From Monoraphidium neglectum (Eukaryota; Chlorophyta; Chlorophyceae; Sphaeropleales; Selenastraceae), in the NCBI RefSeq assembly GCF_000611645.1, contig NW_014013209.1:1-27688 (forward strand): a stretch of DNA of 27,688 nucleotides, in the 5' to 3' direction. The notes under the pieces are model-generated. The model worked only from the letters and a program-made list of their open reading frames with translations, was not told the DNA's origin and searched no databases. A program made the position numbers and the translations under genes. Of this stretch, positions 9,189 through 20,542 are shown piece by piece. Every line of letters begins with the position of its first letter. Position 1 is the stretch's first letter.

Positions 9189-10791
9189 CAACAATGGCCG
9201 GGTCACATCACCCGCATTGGTGAGAGGAAGGCAGCTGAAATGAAATGGCACGAGAGCTGCTGGCCCGGGATGGCGGAACCGCCAGCCCATTGCGCACTGC
9301 CCATTTCTTCTGCGTGGCCGGCGCCCTGCAGGGGCTGCAGCGTCCTTGCCTAAATATCGCTTGTCGAATAATCGCTGCGACGGGATTAGGGAGTATGCCA
9401 CACCAGGCTGGACGTGGCAATATTGTTCAAGCACTGTACTGGTGCCAGGTGCGTCAACAGGTCGCTTGCATAGCAACTGCGACACCGCATCGCCACGTGC
9501 ACGCACTTGCACACCCCACACGACAACTCGCGCTTTTGTGCGTGCAATCCCCAGTATACATGTGCATGTACGCACTCTGCTCAAGCGCTTGGTCCACCGC
9601 ACAGTGGCTGGGCTTCGGCTGCGTCGCACCCCTTTGGTGCTCTTGCACGCACAGCATCAGGATTGGGGCCCTCGCCCATACAACTATTGGAAATCGCGCC
9701 AGCAGAGCGACCGGCTGTGCCCAGCAGTGACGGGGGTGCCGATGTGCCGCTGTGCTTGCTGCCAGTCTTTCCTTTGGCGCGACTCGAGGCCGCATGTTGC
9801 TGGACTGGGGGCTTAGCGCAAGTCACCAGGACCGCAGCTGCAGTGGCGGGTTGACGTCCTGAGCGTCCGCAGATCTTCTCCAGGGCGCTTGTGAGTCCTT
9901 CTGAGCTTCCCCTGCCCTTTCCCTTCCTTTAACCCGTTGACAAGCACTCACTTACGGTCGCATCAGGACAATCAAAAAGCTGTTTCCACTTCGATTGTTT
10001 GGATTGTGCGCAGTGCTGGAAGTCACGCCATGGGACCACAGCACAACACTTACTGGCGTGGACGGTCGCTTTTGCACGGCCTCCGCCGATGCTTATCCCC
10101 AGCTGAACAACTTTTTTTGTTGCGCTTTGAATATGCGATCGCCACCCGTTGATGGTTCGTCAAGCCCACTGGGCTTCACTCGCTTTGGCGCCACCTTGCA
10201 GCTCGCCTGCCCAAACCCTAAAGGGAACCTCGCTGTGAGTCACCCACTGACCGCGAGCATATTGCGGGCGCGTGCGACGCACAGCCTGCGGTTTCCATGT
10301 GGGCGCCTCTTCGTACTACATGGCATCACGCACATCTGCGCGCATCGAAATCCTGCATCGTCCTCGCGGCACCACCTGTCAGCACCGAAGCGAAGTGCAC
10401 ACAGCACTTCCGTTGTTCTGTCCTGGTCTGCATGCCCCCTTGCCATGTAACCCCAACGCGAACTCACATGCCGTCCCATCATTCACACTGCATTATTCTT
10501 TGTTTTTGTAGCTTGGCATCAGTAACCAAACGCGGGTGCCCTGCCGTCGTGGCGGGTCCAGGGCACCAACGCCTTGTGGGATCCAGAGCTCACGCAGTGC
10601 CCTGCACTGCCGTGCAAATTGCCGCTGAAAAGTCTTCCCACTACCATCGACAACAAGGGGAGGTCACCACAGTGTGGTGACCGGGTTTACCACCTCCGTT
10701 GTCAGGGTGGTGGACACGCGATAGAAGTGCTCAACGCGGGCACGTCACCGGCGGGATGGAAAGTGGTCGCCTAGGTCCTGCCCGAAGCCGG
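9189..10791. other. Spacer between metalloprotease copies A and B
   Basis: About 1.6 kb including the copy A 3' UTR and the copy B promoter and 5' UTR. No further coding exon can be supported; open frames here have no recognisable motif. The first TGTAA after the copy A stop is at 10446-10450, 1.26 kb downstream, so the 3' UTR is long or another signal is used. Before copy B, an in-frame ATG at 10756 and surrounding bases align with the ATG used in copy A. Confidence 0.5.
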
Positions 10792-13323
10792 ATGCAGCCT
10801 CTCCTTGTGGCCGCCTGTTTGGGCACAGTCGTGATGCTCGCCGCGGCGCTCCCCGAAAAGCCAGGTCGTGCGGCGCAGCTGAAGTCGCTCGACGCCATGG
10901 AGTCCTCGCGGCGCGCGAACACTGCCACAAAGTACGGCAAGTCAGAGAAGGAGCTGCGGGATCTGGTCGGCGGCGGCGAATTCCAGTTGAACGAGGACTC
11001 CCTGACCGCGCACTTCGCCTGCACCTTTGGCCGCGACTATTCCGCCGACTCAGCGGACCCGCTTGCCGCCGCCGCCATGGTGCTCACTGCATCCCCCCAG
11101 TCGCTGGTCGCGCCTGGGCTGGGGGATCCCGACCCGAGCCAGGCTTTCAAGCTCCACAGGTGGGCCAAGGGCGGCAGGGTCTCTACTGGACCTGGATGGC
11201 TAATGGTTCGCGTGCCGCTTTTATAGAGTGACACGATCGCAGAGAACAGAGGGCCTGGCGTGCCACCCTGCAGCAAGCGCAACCCCAAAGCGCCCGCTGT
11301 CGACCCCGCGATGGATCCCGCCTGCGCAGCCGCCCTGGCGCCCCCCGCACCCTGTACCTGGACTTCACGGGGCACACCACCACTGGCACTCAGTGGAACA
11401 GGCGAGAGGGCGCGGTCATGATACAGGCAGGGGATCTGCACCGCTCTGTGCTGTTTTCAGTCTGTCTACCACCTACAAGGAAGCGGATGGGCGCGCGGCT
11501 AGCAACACAGCTCCGTGCACGCCACTGTGTTCTTGAAATCCACGCCCACACTGGCTGAACTCAAACGCAGGGAGCCCTGCGCATACGCCAACACAAGCTT
11601 CTGCTACAGCCCAGGCAGGGCGTACCCTCCCTCGTTTGTTACCCCACCTTTTGATCTTGACGGCAACACGACCGGCTTCAGCACTGCGGAGATGCAGGCA
11701 ATTGTCAAGATCTGGGTGAACGTTGCAGAGGTGCGAGCATGCGTGCGTTTGTGGGGGTCTGCTTGCGCGCGTTATGTTTATGTGCGTATTTGCGTGTGCA
11801 TGAATATGACACACACTCACAACCATTTATAAATTAAAACATGTATACATGCATTTAAACATTTGTACATACACGCAAGCACACGCACACACACGTGTGT
11901 GTGTGTGTGTGTTTGTGCGTGTGTGTGTGCTTGTGTATGTGTGCGTCTATGCGCTCCACTGAGGCATGCTCAACGCCGTTTGTGCTGATAATCTTTATGC
12001 ACTCTTCTACGCGCATCGTGCCACTCGGCTCCTGCAGCAACCGCTTACTCAATTGTTCATGCGCACAGGATTATTCCCCATTCAATATTGATGTCACCAC
12101 CGGTGCGGCAGCGCGTCCACATAAGGGTTGTGCAAGGGGCATCTGAATCAACACACACCCAACAACCCAGGGCCTGGGGCCTGCACCTGCCACGGCATAG
12201 CTGTGCAGACCTGCATGCATGTGGGCAACGGGTGTGCCGCGGTGCTGACAGCGAGGTGCGTGCCCTCTAGCTGTTTTCTTGACTTCTCGCCAGCCCTTTT
12301 ACACCTGGCCCTCCTCAACATGCTAAACCGCAGAGGAGCCCACCTTCTCTCTCGCCAACGGAGTTGGAATGCACATGTGCATCGGCGGAAGCGACCTAGA
12401 CTGTAAGGCAGGGGCAAGCGCAGGAAACAGGGGAATCGGGACACGGCCAGACATGGTTTGTGCCCCCCCCCCACCCGACCCAAACGACCTGGTGCCTGCT
12501 GCTCATGCGTGCATCTTGACAAACCCATCACGGCAAACAGGGTACACGTACAGCAGCGGCGGCAAGATGATGGCAGGCGGCATCAGTTTCGTTTCGTCGT
12601 TTGGGCTGGGAGGCTTCGGCGCGGGCTACCCCTCCAACGGCAACGAGGTGGCCCCCTCGTAAGTTCGCTGGCCGCAGCGCTGGCGGCCACCGACTTGTTT
12701 TGGTTGCGCAGCCCAACAGAACCTTGAACCTCCCGGCCTGATGCTGCCATGATCTGCAGGTTTGTGTTTATCAGGTCCCTTTCACTCAATATCAAGGCCA
12801 TATGGGAAGCCACCAGGTGATCACAGGGTCTAGGCCAAGCGGTTTGTGGGTGTGAACAGGGCAGGGGTTCAAGTATGGTAGGCAAGCAGCGTGCACAATA
12901 GCCTGGAGTATCGCACACGCCCCAATCGCTCGCACACGTGGTTGCACATTTTGGTATTCTCAAGCACTGGCCCCTCTCCTTGGTCTCTGTGCCGCCCCTC
13001 GCAGCCACGAGGCGGGACACACCCTAGGTCTCTAGTGAGTGGGCTGCTTTTGCAATGCCAGGGGGCCGCCTGCATGTTGACGATGTTGTGCCCGAGCGGT
13101 TGACAGTGCCATGTGCCCCAGCAGAGGTGCAGCTTCCTCTTGGTGTGTGTGTTGAGCAGTCGCATGCCACTGAACACGGCACCAGACCTGAAATTCTCAC
13201 CTGCTTGTGCACCCCCGTGGCTCGTCCTGTTCTTGGCCACAGCCACCATGGGCGCAATGCATTTGGTGGCAACAACTTTGTCCGGGAAGAGTACTACAGG
13301 TAAGAGGGAGAAGGAGAGAGTGT

Positions 13324-13413
<90 letters not shown>

Positions 13414-14549
13414 CGCGTGTGAGTCTGTTGAATCTGCACTTGTGGGCTAAATAGCTCCACCAACATCACGGGCTGAACACTTGCGCCCCCTTCTCGTCAC
13501 TTATGCTTGGCCTCCTCTCTACCACTCTTGACGTTGCGCCCATCGGCCACACCTGGCGTCGCGCAGCGGCCATAACAGTGGGTACACATTGGGGGCAATG
13601 CGGGTGTTGGGGGATGGGGGTGCTGCACGCATTTAGGGAAGAGCGTGCCGGGTTCGATCCTGCTGGCGTATGTGCATGCCCAAGCAGCCGTGACTTTTGC
13701 CCAACCAATCAGTATCGTCCACGCTGTTGGCGGCCCCCCTTTGATGCGCAGACTGGGCGCCCATTATGGGGAGCGCTTACTCAATGACCATATCGCAGTG
13801 GTGCCGCGGAGAGTGAGTGGCACAAGCGGGAAAGGGGGCACGATGAGCAAGGTCTTCTGCCCAGCCTGCGACGCAAGCTGATCCAAGCAGCCAAGCCGTC
13901 GCCTTCAAGACAGAGGGCTGTGCCCGCGTGAGCAAGCGCGGCCTTGGGCGCACACGCAGCCCAACACACATACACATGTTGATGTGCCGAGTGCCTGGTG
14001 GCTCCGCACTCGGTCAATTTCCCACCCCCTCAACATGCTCTTGTCCCCACCAACGCCCCTACAAATGCTATACCCCCCGCACAAAAATACATGTAATGTT
14101 TGACCCAGATACAACCAGGCGACGATGCCATTTCAAGACGACATTGCCACGATTGCTGGCTTTGTCCCGCTGGCACCGGACGACGTCGGCAGTACGCCCG
14201 CGGCTGCTAAGGCCCTGGCCAACACATCCTCTGCGTCAGGCGCCACTTTTGTGGGGATCATCAGCGGCGCGTCTGACATCGACACGTTCAGCTTTGCCAG
14301 CGGTGTGGGCACTCCGAGCATCTCGCTGACCCTCACTAGCACGGCGGTTGGCAACCAGTTCCCATATGCCACTTGGGACCGCACTGACCTCCAGGCCCTG
14401 GTGAGGCGGGGCCAGCTTGCAGGCGCACGTGCCGACCTGCTCAGGCACGGTGATCACATATGTACAGGAATGCGTGGGCGCCGCGTGCACACACCTCCAC
14501 ACACAGTCACACGTGCATGCGCACGTGCGCGCACTTACACACACACACA

Positions 14550-14581
<32 letters not shown>

Positions 14582-14593
14582 AACACACACACA

Positions 14594-14653
<60 letters not shown>

Positions 14654-14958
14654 CACACNNNNNNNNNNNNNNNNNNNNNNNNNNNNNNNNNNNNNNNNNN
14701 NNNNNNNNNNNNNNNNNNNNNNNNNNNNNNNNNNNNNNNNNNNNNNNNNNNNNNNNNNNNNNNNNNNNNNNNNNNNNNNNNNNNNNNNNNNNNNNNNNNN
14801 NNNNNNNNNNNNNNNNNNNNNNNNNNNNNNNNNNNNNNNNNNNNNNNNNNNNNNNNNNNNNNNNNNNNNNNNNNNNNNNNNNNNNNNNNNNNNNNNNNNN
14901 NNNNNNNNNNNNNNNNNNNNNNNNNNNNNNNNNNNNCACACACACACAAACACACACA

Positions 14959-15030
<72 letters not shown>

Positions 15031-17454
15031 CACACGTGCGCGCGCACATGCACGTACACACAATCCCTCCCTCACCCACACACACGCACACACACGCGCG
15101 CATATGACGCGCACAGGTTACCCTAGCCAGCTCTTCTGGCGCTGTCATTCAGACATGGAGCAATGCCAGCGGCCTCTTGCAGGGCCAGTTGACCCCTAGC
15201 GCAACCATCAGCTCACCTGTGAGCGTTCAATTCCTGCTTTTGCAAGCCTCTTGGATTGGGTGACCAAGCAGAGGCTCGGTCAACTGCAGTCATCACTTGC
15301 AACTCGCCCACTTGAGCGAAACGGCCATGTCTTTCAAGGCCTGCACTCCTTTCCGCCCCCCCTCACCACTCCAGGGCACCTACTACCTGTCTATCAGGGG
15401 CGCCGGCCGGGGTGCGAATGCTACCACGGGCTTCACATCCTACGGGTCCACAGGGCAGTACAGGGTCACCATTACAGCACCAGCCACCACCAGTGGCGGC
15501 AATGGAACGAGCGTCGGGACCGGAAATGGCACAATTGGGGGTGGCAATGGAACCGTTGTTGGCGGCACCAACGCGACCAATGGGACGACTGGTAGCAGCA
15601 AAAACGGGACGGTCGGGGGCGTCCTAAACGGGACCATTGGTGGTATCATCAACGGGACAGTTGGTGGCAGCAAAAACGGGACAGTCAACGGGACGGTCGG
15701 TGGCGTTGCCAACGGGACGATCGGAGGAGGCGCAAATGGAACCACTGGGACTGGCGGCGGCGGAACAACAATTGGAGGCAGCGCTGGCAGCATCTCCAAC
15801 ACCACCGTCTCATGCAAGTCTCCTGGTGACGTCACGCTGCCCCAGACGTTCAACGGCTCGTGCAGCTCTGCCGTATTGGCCGTTTCAGACCTCTACACCA
15901 CAGGGGGCCTGCCAGGCACAGACGTGTCCGTCACGCCCACCCTCCCAGCCGACGGCCTGTATGCACCAGGTGCGCGGGGTTATCGTGCCAGATGGGCATT
16001 GCAACCCGCGACATCAGCACTCCCGTATTGCCGTGAAGTGTGTTCCATGCGGCATGACGGGGCTGGCCGCCACCACGTCTCCTCGCAGATCCTGAGGATT
16101 CTAGTGAGTGCCTCCAGCGCGCAATGCTGCCGGGTGAAACCCTCCCTCTCTGCTGCCTCCGCCCCTGCGCGACTCCTCCCCTCCCCCCTGTTCCCCAACC
16201 CTAGGTAACCATAGCTACGCCGTCACCGCCAGCTCTGGGGCGACCTGCACCGTGTCATTCACAGTCACCCAGGGGCCCGGCTGCAGCAATGCCACTTCGG
16301 TTACCTGCACGGCCGCGCCCAAGGTCGTCACCCTGGCCACTGGCAGCTGCAACGGCGTCACCATCCCCCGGTGGCAGCTCTTCACCGGCGGCCGGAACGC
16401 TGTCGTTACGCCTGGGCTGCCCACGGACATGTACTTTACCCCAGGTGCGTGAGGGGGTGAAGCGTGCGTGTGTGCTTCGCTGCTGTATGTGCTGGCCCAG
16501 CTCAGCTGCACCTGCCTAACAGACGCACTCGCCACTGCCCTTCATCTTGAGGCAAGGGGATGTCAAACAATGATGGCATCGGACCCCATCAATTTCATGC
16601 AACCGCAGGGCGCATGACCAGGTTCAAGGTCACGGCGGCCGACCAAGCCTCGCGCTGCAACTTCAAGTGCGGTCCGGGTGCTGCTACTTTTGGGGCCTGG
16701 CCTAACCTGATGCCACATGCCTGGCCAACCCGGCTGAATAGCATGTGACGCCCTCATTTCAGTCTTGTCCTTTTGTAAGGTCCTCTTGACAAAGCCAACT
16801 CCGCCATGCGCACCCCACCCTGGACTCGGCGCCCGCAGGGTCCAAGTCATGCCCTGCACCCCGGTGTGCGCCTCCACGAGCCCGAACCTCACAACTGCCC
16901 CCGATGCGTGCACCTCCAGCGCCAGCGTCAACGCCTCTGCCCTCCTGGTGGCGTCCAGCCTTGGCAAGTCTGCCGACGTGACACTCTCGCCGGGCGGGGC
17001 CCTGCGGCAGGGGGTGCGCACGGTCAAGGTGACTGCCAAGTATGGCAAACTCAGCGTCAAGACCACCTGCACCGTCAACGTGATGGACCAGCAGGCACCC
17101 AAACTCACCCTGGCGCCGCCCTCCGGCAGCCTCTGTGCCTACCCCAAAAAGGGCTCCACCTCTGCTTGCTTCTCCATCCGGAAGCTCGCAGTCTTGGCGG
17201 ACAACTGCCGTCCAAAGCCGACGCTGCTGCTCAGGAATTGCACGGTCACTGCCAACGGCGCCAGCACGGACTGTTTCCAGGACAGCTCCAAGCGCGTGTG
17301 CGTGAGATACAACAGCGGCACAACGCCCCTCACGGCGCAGGCGGTCTTCACTGCCAGGGACGCGTCGGGAAACGAATCCCCGGCGACGACGGTGACGATC
17401 ACCGCGTACGGCGTCCAGCCCAACCCTGTGCCCCCAGGCTGCCAGCCAAATTAG
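10792..17454 (+). CDS. Secreted metzincin-type zinc metalloprotease, paralog B (17 exons, 979 aa)
   Basis: Exons: 10792-11159, 11330-11401, 11571-11730, 12069-12102, 12334-12402, 12541-12658, 12760-12816, 13005-13034, 13243-13299, 13567-13577, 13752-13812, 14109-14400, 15117-15218, 15375-15969, 16205-16444, 16609-16666, 16839-17454. Signal peptide MQPLLVAACLGTVVMLAAAL; the start matches copy C, with an alternative in-frame ATG at 10756. Zinc motif HEAGHTLGLYHH (His294, Glu295, His298, His304) carries Tyr where A and C have Asp before the third His; all ligands and the Met-turn (Met331) are kept, so it should be active. A PPC-like domain at about 348-513, a 106-residue sequon linker, two Cys repeats and the HYR-like C-terminus follow. 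It is closest to copy A; exon 17 has the same length (616 nt). Intron 2 has a GC donor, all others GT. Intron 12 contains the assembly gap, which does not touch coding sequence. Confidence 0.85.
11402..11403 (+). promoter_or_regulatory. Non-canonical GC splice donor, copy B intron 2
   Basis: Exon 2 ends TGGAACAG and is followed by GCGAGAGGG. Using GC as donor keeps exon 2 at 72 nt and the phase identical to copy A, where the same site reads GTCAGAGGG. GC-AG introns are a known minor class of U2 introns. Confidence 0.75.
11881..11945. repeat. (CA)n/(TG)n inverted tract, copy B intron 3
   Basis: A CA run switches to a TG run around 11894, making an 18-bp perfect palindrome at 11886-11903 followed by more TG. 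In RNA this would fold as a hairpin. Confidence 0.8.
13005..13034 (+). other. Exon 8 of copy B: zinc-binding exon (30 nt)
   Basis: Encodes SHEAGHTLGL with the split codon from exon 7, then leaves TA to form Tyr with exon 9. Symmetric phase 2-2, as in copies A and C. Confidence 0.87.
13323..13412. repeat. (GA)n followed by (TG)n, copy B intron 9
   Basis: A compound microsatellite: about 50 bases of GA repeats then about 40 bases of TG repeats, starting some 20 bases after the exon 9 donor. Confidence 0.95.
13567..13577 (+). other. Exon 10 of copy B: 11-nt microexon
   Basis: The sequence cggccataaca, CAG acceptor and GTGGGT donor, encodes Gly-His-Asn plus split codons. It matches the copy A microexon except for one silent change in the His codon. 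Confidence 0.85.
14530..15095. repeat. (CA)n tract, copy B intron 12, interrupted by gap
   Basis: Near-pure CA repeats with occasional AA phase slips on both sides of an N run, ending shortly before the exon 13 acceptor at 15116. The true length is unknown. Very long His-Thr or Val-Cys frames across it are artefacts. Confidence 0.95.
14659..14936. other. Assembly gap (278 N)
   Basis: A run of N inside the CA tract of copy B intron 12, as expected where reads could not cross the microsatellite. Coding exons on both sides (12 and 13) are intact and in phase. Confidence 0.99.
15483..15800 (+). repeat. Sequon-rich linker of copy B
   Basis: In-frame repeats encode a 106-residue linker of NGTVGG-like units with about 13 N-X-S/T sequons. 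It is shorter and less regular than the copy A linker. Confidence 0.85.
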
Positions 17455-19115
17455 TGGGCACCAAAGTGTCTCAACGCCTGCCTTCCTGAAGGGAGGCAGC
17501 CGATGTGATACAAAAACGGCGCGTCTGCGACGGCGCATTCCTCATCCCACGTTGCCAGCGCGCTGCCTGCGCCGGCTGCAGCCAGTGATCATGGGGACAC
17601 TGCACCCCCTTTGCCGGAGTACTGCTGCAACAGAATCTAGGCTGTGCGGTGCCACGGCTGGAATCCCTGTTGTTCACCATAATTTGTAGCACTGTGGGAC
17701 TGATGCCGGACACATGTTTGGGTGTCTCGCACAGCAATGGCGGAACCCCACACGCCATGCGCGTGTACGCACACATGTGCAGTGCCCTAGATGCACACGC
17801 ATGCGCGCTTGCACTCACCCTATGCATTTGCCCCCACGTGGTTTGGCTGTTATTGGTCTGAGGTGCCCCCTGTTGGCACACGCAGAATGCACAGCATCGA
17901 TTATGGGTTGGCGTCCTCCCAAGCATTATCAAATCGTATCAACACCGCGCTTGGTTGTACGTCATAACGCACGGTCTGGCAGTGCCTGCTGCCACTGCTG
18001 CCGGCCGTGCAAGGCGAGTTGCAGTTGGGTGTCGGGCAGATGTTCAAATTGCGGCTCAGCTGTTTGGTGGACCCAAAGAGCGCTCCTTTGTTTCAATCAA
18101 CTGCATTTATCTTCCTGGTTGCTCCAGGCCTGCCTTTTTTTCATTTGGGAGCGCTCCCTCATCTCTCCATTGCCATCGTCGGCTCGCACAAATGCCTTGC
18201 GCTCGGCCAGCGGCATCATCCCGCACCTGGGCGTTCTGCGGACTGTCGGGCTCGGTGCATTGCAGCCAGGTTTGCTTCTTTCATCCCAGCATAAAGGGCG
18301 CTGACGGTCGCATGCTCCTTTTGCCGCCGCTCATCCCCTACATGCGACATAACCTCGCCGCTGCACGATCAGCGCCCGCTGGAACGCCGAGCCTACCCGC
18401 AAGCGCCACACAGTAGCAACATGCGACGGATACGCCCGCCTCGCGCTGTTTGCGGGGCGCATTATGAGAGGATCGCTGTGGCCGCATTTGTGATAAGTGC
18501 TCTTGCACGCTGCATGCCCTTGGCATGGCCTCGCTTTCCAGTGCAGTCATGTTTGACACAGATCAAGATCAGTGATGCGCGCAGCGCACGCTCACATCTT
18601 GTCGCTGTAAAAGCTCAGGCCTTGACTTGATGTTCTATGCATTTCTTGAGTGTTGTGAGTATGCTGCCTGCCGATCTAGCAGAGGGATGTACGAATCAAC
18701 ACAGCAACGGGCAGCAGGACCAATGAAGCAAATAACCAGCCACTACCTGCTCCGAACCTGACAGTCGCTCTCCTTGTTTGGACGACCAGTAGTATGTGTC
18801 TGTTCAAAGCCCTGATTATATCAACACGTTTTTCCGGCTTGTTCAGTTCCCTTCACGCACACTCCCAGCTCCAGCCACATCGCGAGTGAGACAGGCCACA
18901 CGCGGTGCCCGTCCTCCACCGATGCCACGTCCAGCTCCAGATGTGTTTGCGAGCTTGATTCGACCCGTGCCTCCTGCACAACTACATTTTTGACTGTAAC
19001 CCGACTCCGACGTCCGTGACAGTCTGGTCATCCCGGCCGCCGAGCTCATCACTTATCGACCCTTACAGCGTGACAACGTCAAAGAAATTGTTCACAGCAT
19101 TATCCAAGGAGGTGG
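17455..19115. other. Spacer between metalloprotease copies B and C
   Basis: About 1.66 kb with no supported gene. The first TGTAA after the copy B stop is at 18606-18610, 1.15 kb downstream, and may be its poly(A) signal. An AT-rich patch near 18812-18825 (gattatatcaac) is the most TATA-like sequence before copy C, but it is about 290 bases from the ATG and not a firm promoter call. Confidence 0.45.
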
Positions 19116-20506
19116 ATGAGGCCCCTCCTTGCGGTCGTACTGTTTGCGGCGGCAGCGTCGCTTGCCGCTGCAGCCCTCCCTGCGACACCAGCGCGCGCGG
19201 CGCAGCTGGCAGCACTCGATACCGTGGCGCCCTCCCGCCTGGCGGATGTTGCGACTAGCCTTGGCAAGTCTAGCGAGCAGCTGCGGGAGCTGGTCTCGGG
19301 CGGCGCGTTTCGGCTGAACCAGCAGTCGCTCACGGCGCACTACGCATGTACCTTTGGCCGCGAGGCCGGCAGCGATGCCGCGCTGCTCGACACTGGAGAC
19401 CCGCTTGCCGCCGACGCCATGGCGCTCACCGCGTCTCTGCAGTCGCTGCTTGAGCCGGGGCTGGGCGACCCGGACTCTAGCCAGGCATTCAAGCTCCACA
19501 GGTGGGCCAAGTGCAGGCGGCTCTCATGTGCTACCTGGACAGGGGATGGTTCGCATTTCGCTTTGGCAGGGCATAAATGAGCGTCTAGCAACAGTTGGGC
19601 CTGGGACGCTGCCCTGTGGCATCCTGAGCACCGCCCCCAAGTGCCCGCTGTCGACCCCACAATCGATCCCGCCGCGCAGCCGCCCGGGCGCCCCCCGCAC
19701 CCTGTACCTGGACTTCACGGGGCACACCACCACCGGCACACAGTGGAACAGGCGAGAGGGCTGGGTTGATTTGTTGCCGGGGAGCGGGTGCCGCGCTCCG
19801 CGCCGTGCTGAGGCGGCTCGCCACCGCCCCAGTGGATTGGACCGCAAGGCCTGGTATGCGCTCCACCGTGTGTCAGCAGCCTGGGTGTGTGGCGCCGCCA
19901 GCAGCACCAGCAGCTCTCGGAGCTGGTGCAAGCTGTGGCGCAAGCTGCAATAAATGACTCCCACGCTGCAATAGATGACATCCAAGCAACTCTGTCTTCT
20001 TTGTGCGTGGTGCTCACCCACAGGGAGCCCTGCGCATTCGCAGACAAGCGCTTCTGCTTCAGCGCTGATTTGAACTACCCGACGTCGTTCGCCACGCCGC
20101 CCTTTGACCTGGATGGCAACACAGCCGTGTTCAGCACAGCAGAGCTGCAAGCTATTGTGAAGATCTGGGCGAATGTTGCTGAGGTGTGCTGGTGTGTGTG
20201 AACATGCTTGGTGTTGAGGGCACAAACGCATATGAATCCGAGGGTCACGTGCACGGGTCACGTGTGTGCCTGTGCGTGCGTGCGTGTGAGTGCGTGCGTG
20301 CGTGCGAGCTCACGTAAATGTGGACAAGGACAAGGGCATGCGTGCATGTTCCTCTTGTCCACAAGCTGTCCCTTGCTCACGTTGAGCCACGTAGAAGCAG
20401 GCATGTGAACATGTCAACATCCCCTCTACAAACATCTTTTGCACAGCCGCACACTGTGTGAGCGCCATACACACGCGTGTGCGCATGCGTGTGCGCACGT
20501 GCGCGT

Positions 20507-20542
<36 letters not shown>

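Noticed and set aside
13651..13660. ggttcgatcc, a perfect tRNA B-box-like sequence
   Set aside because: It lies in copy B intron 10 and has no matching A box, acceptor stem or cloverleaf upstream; treated as chance.
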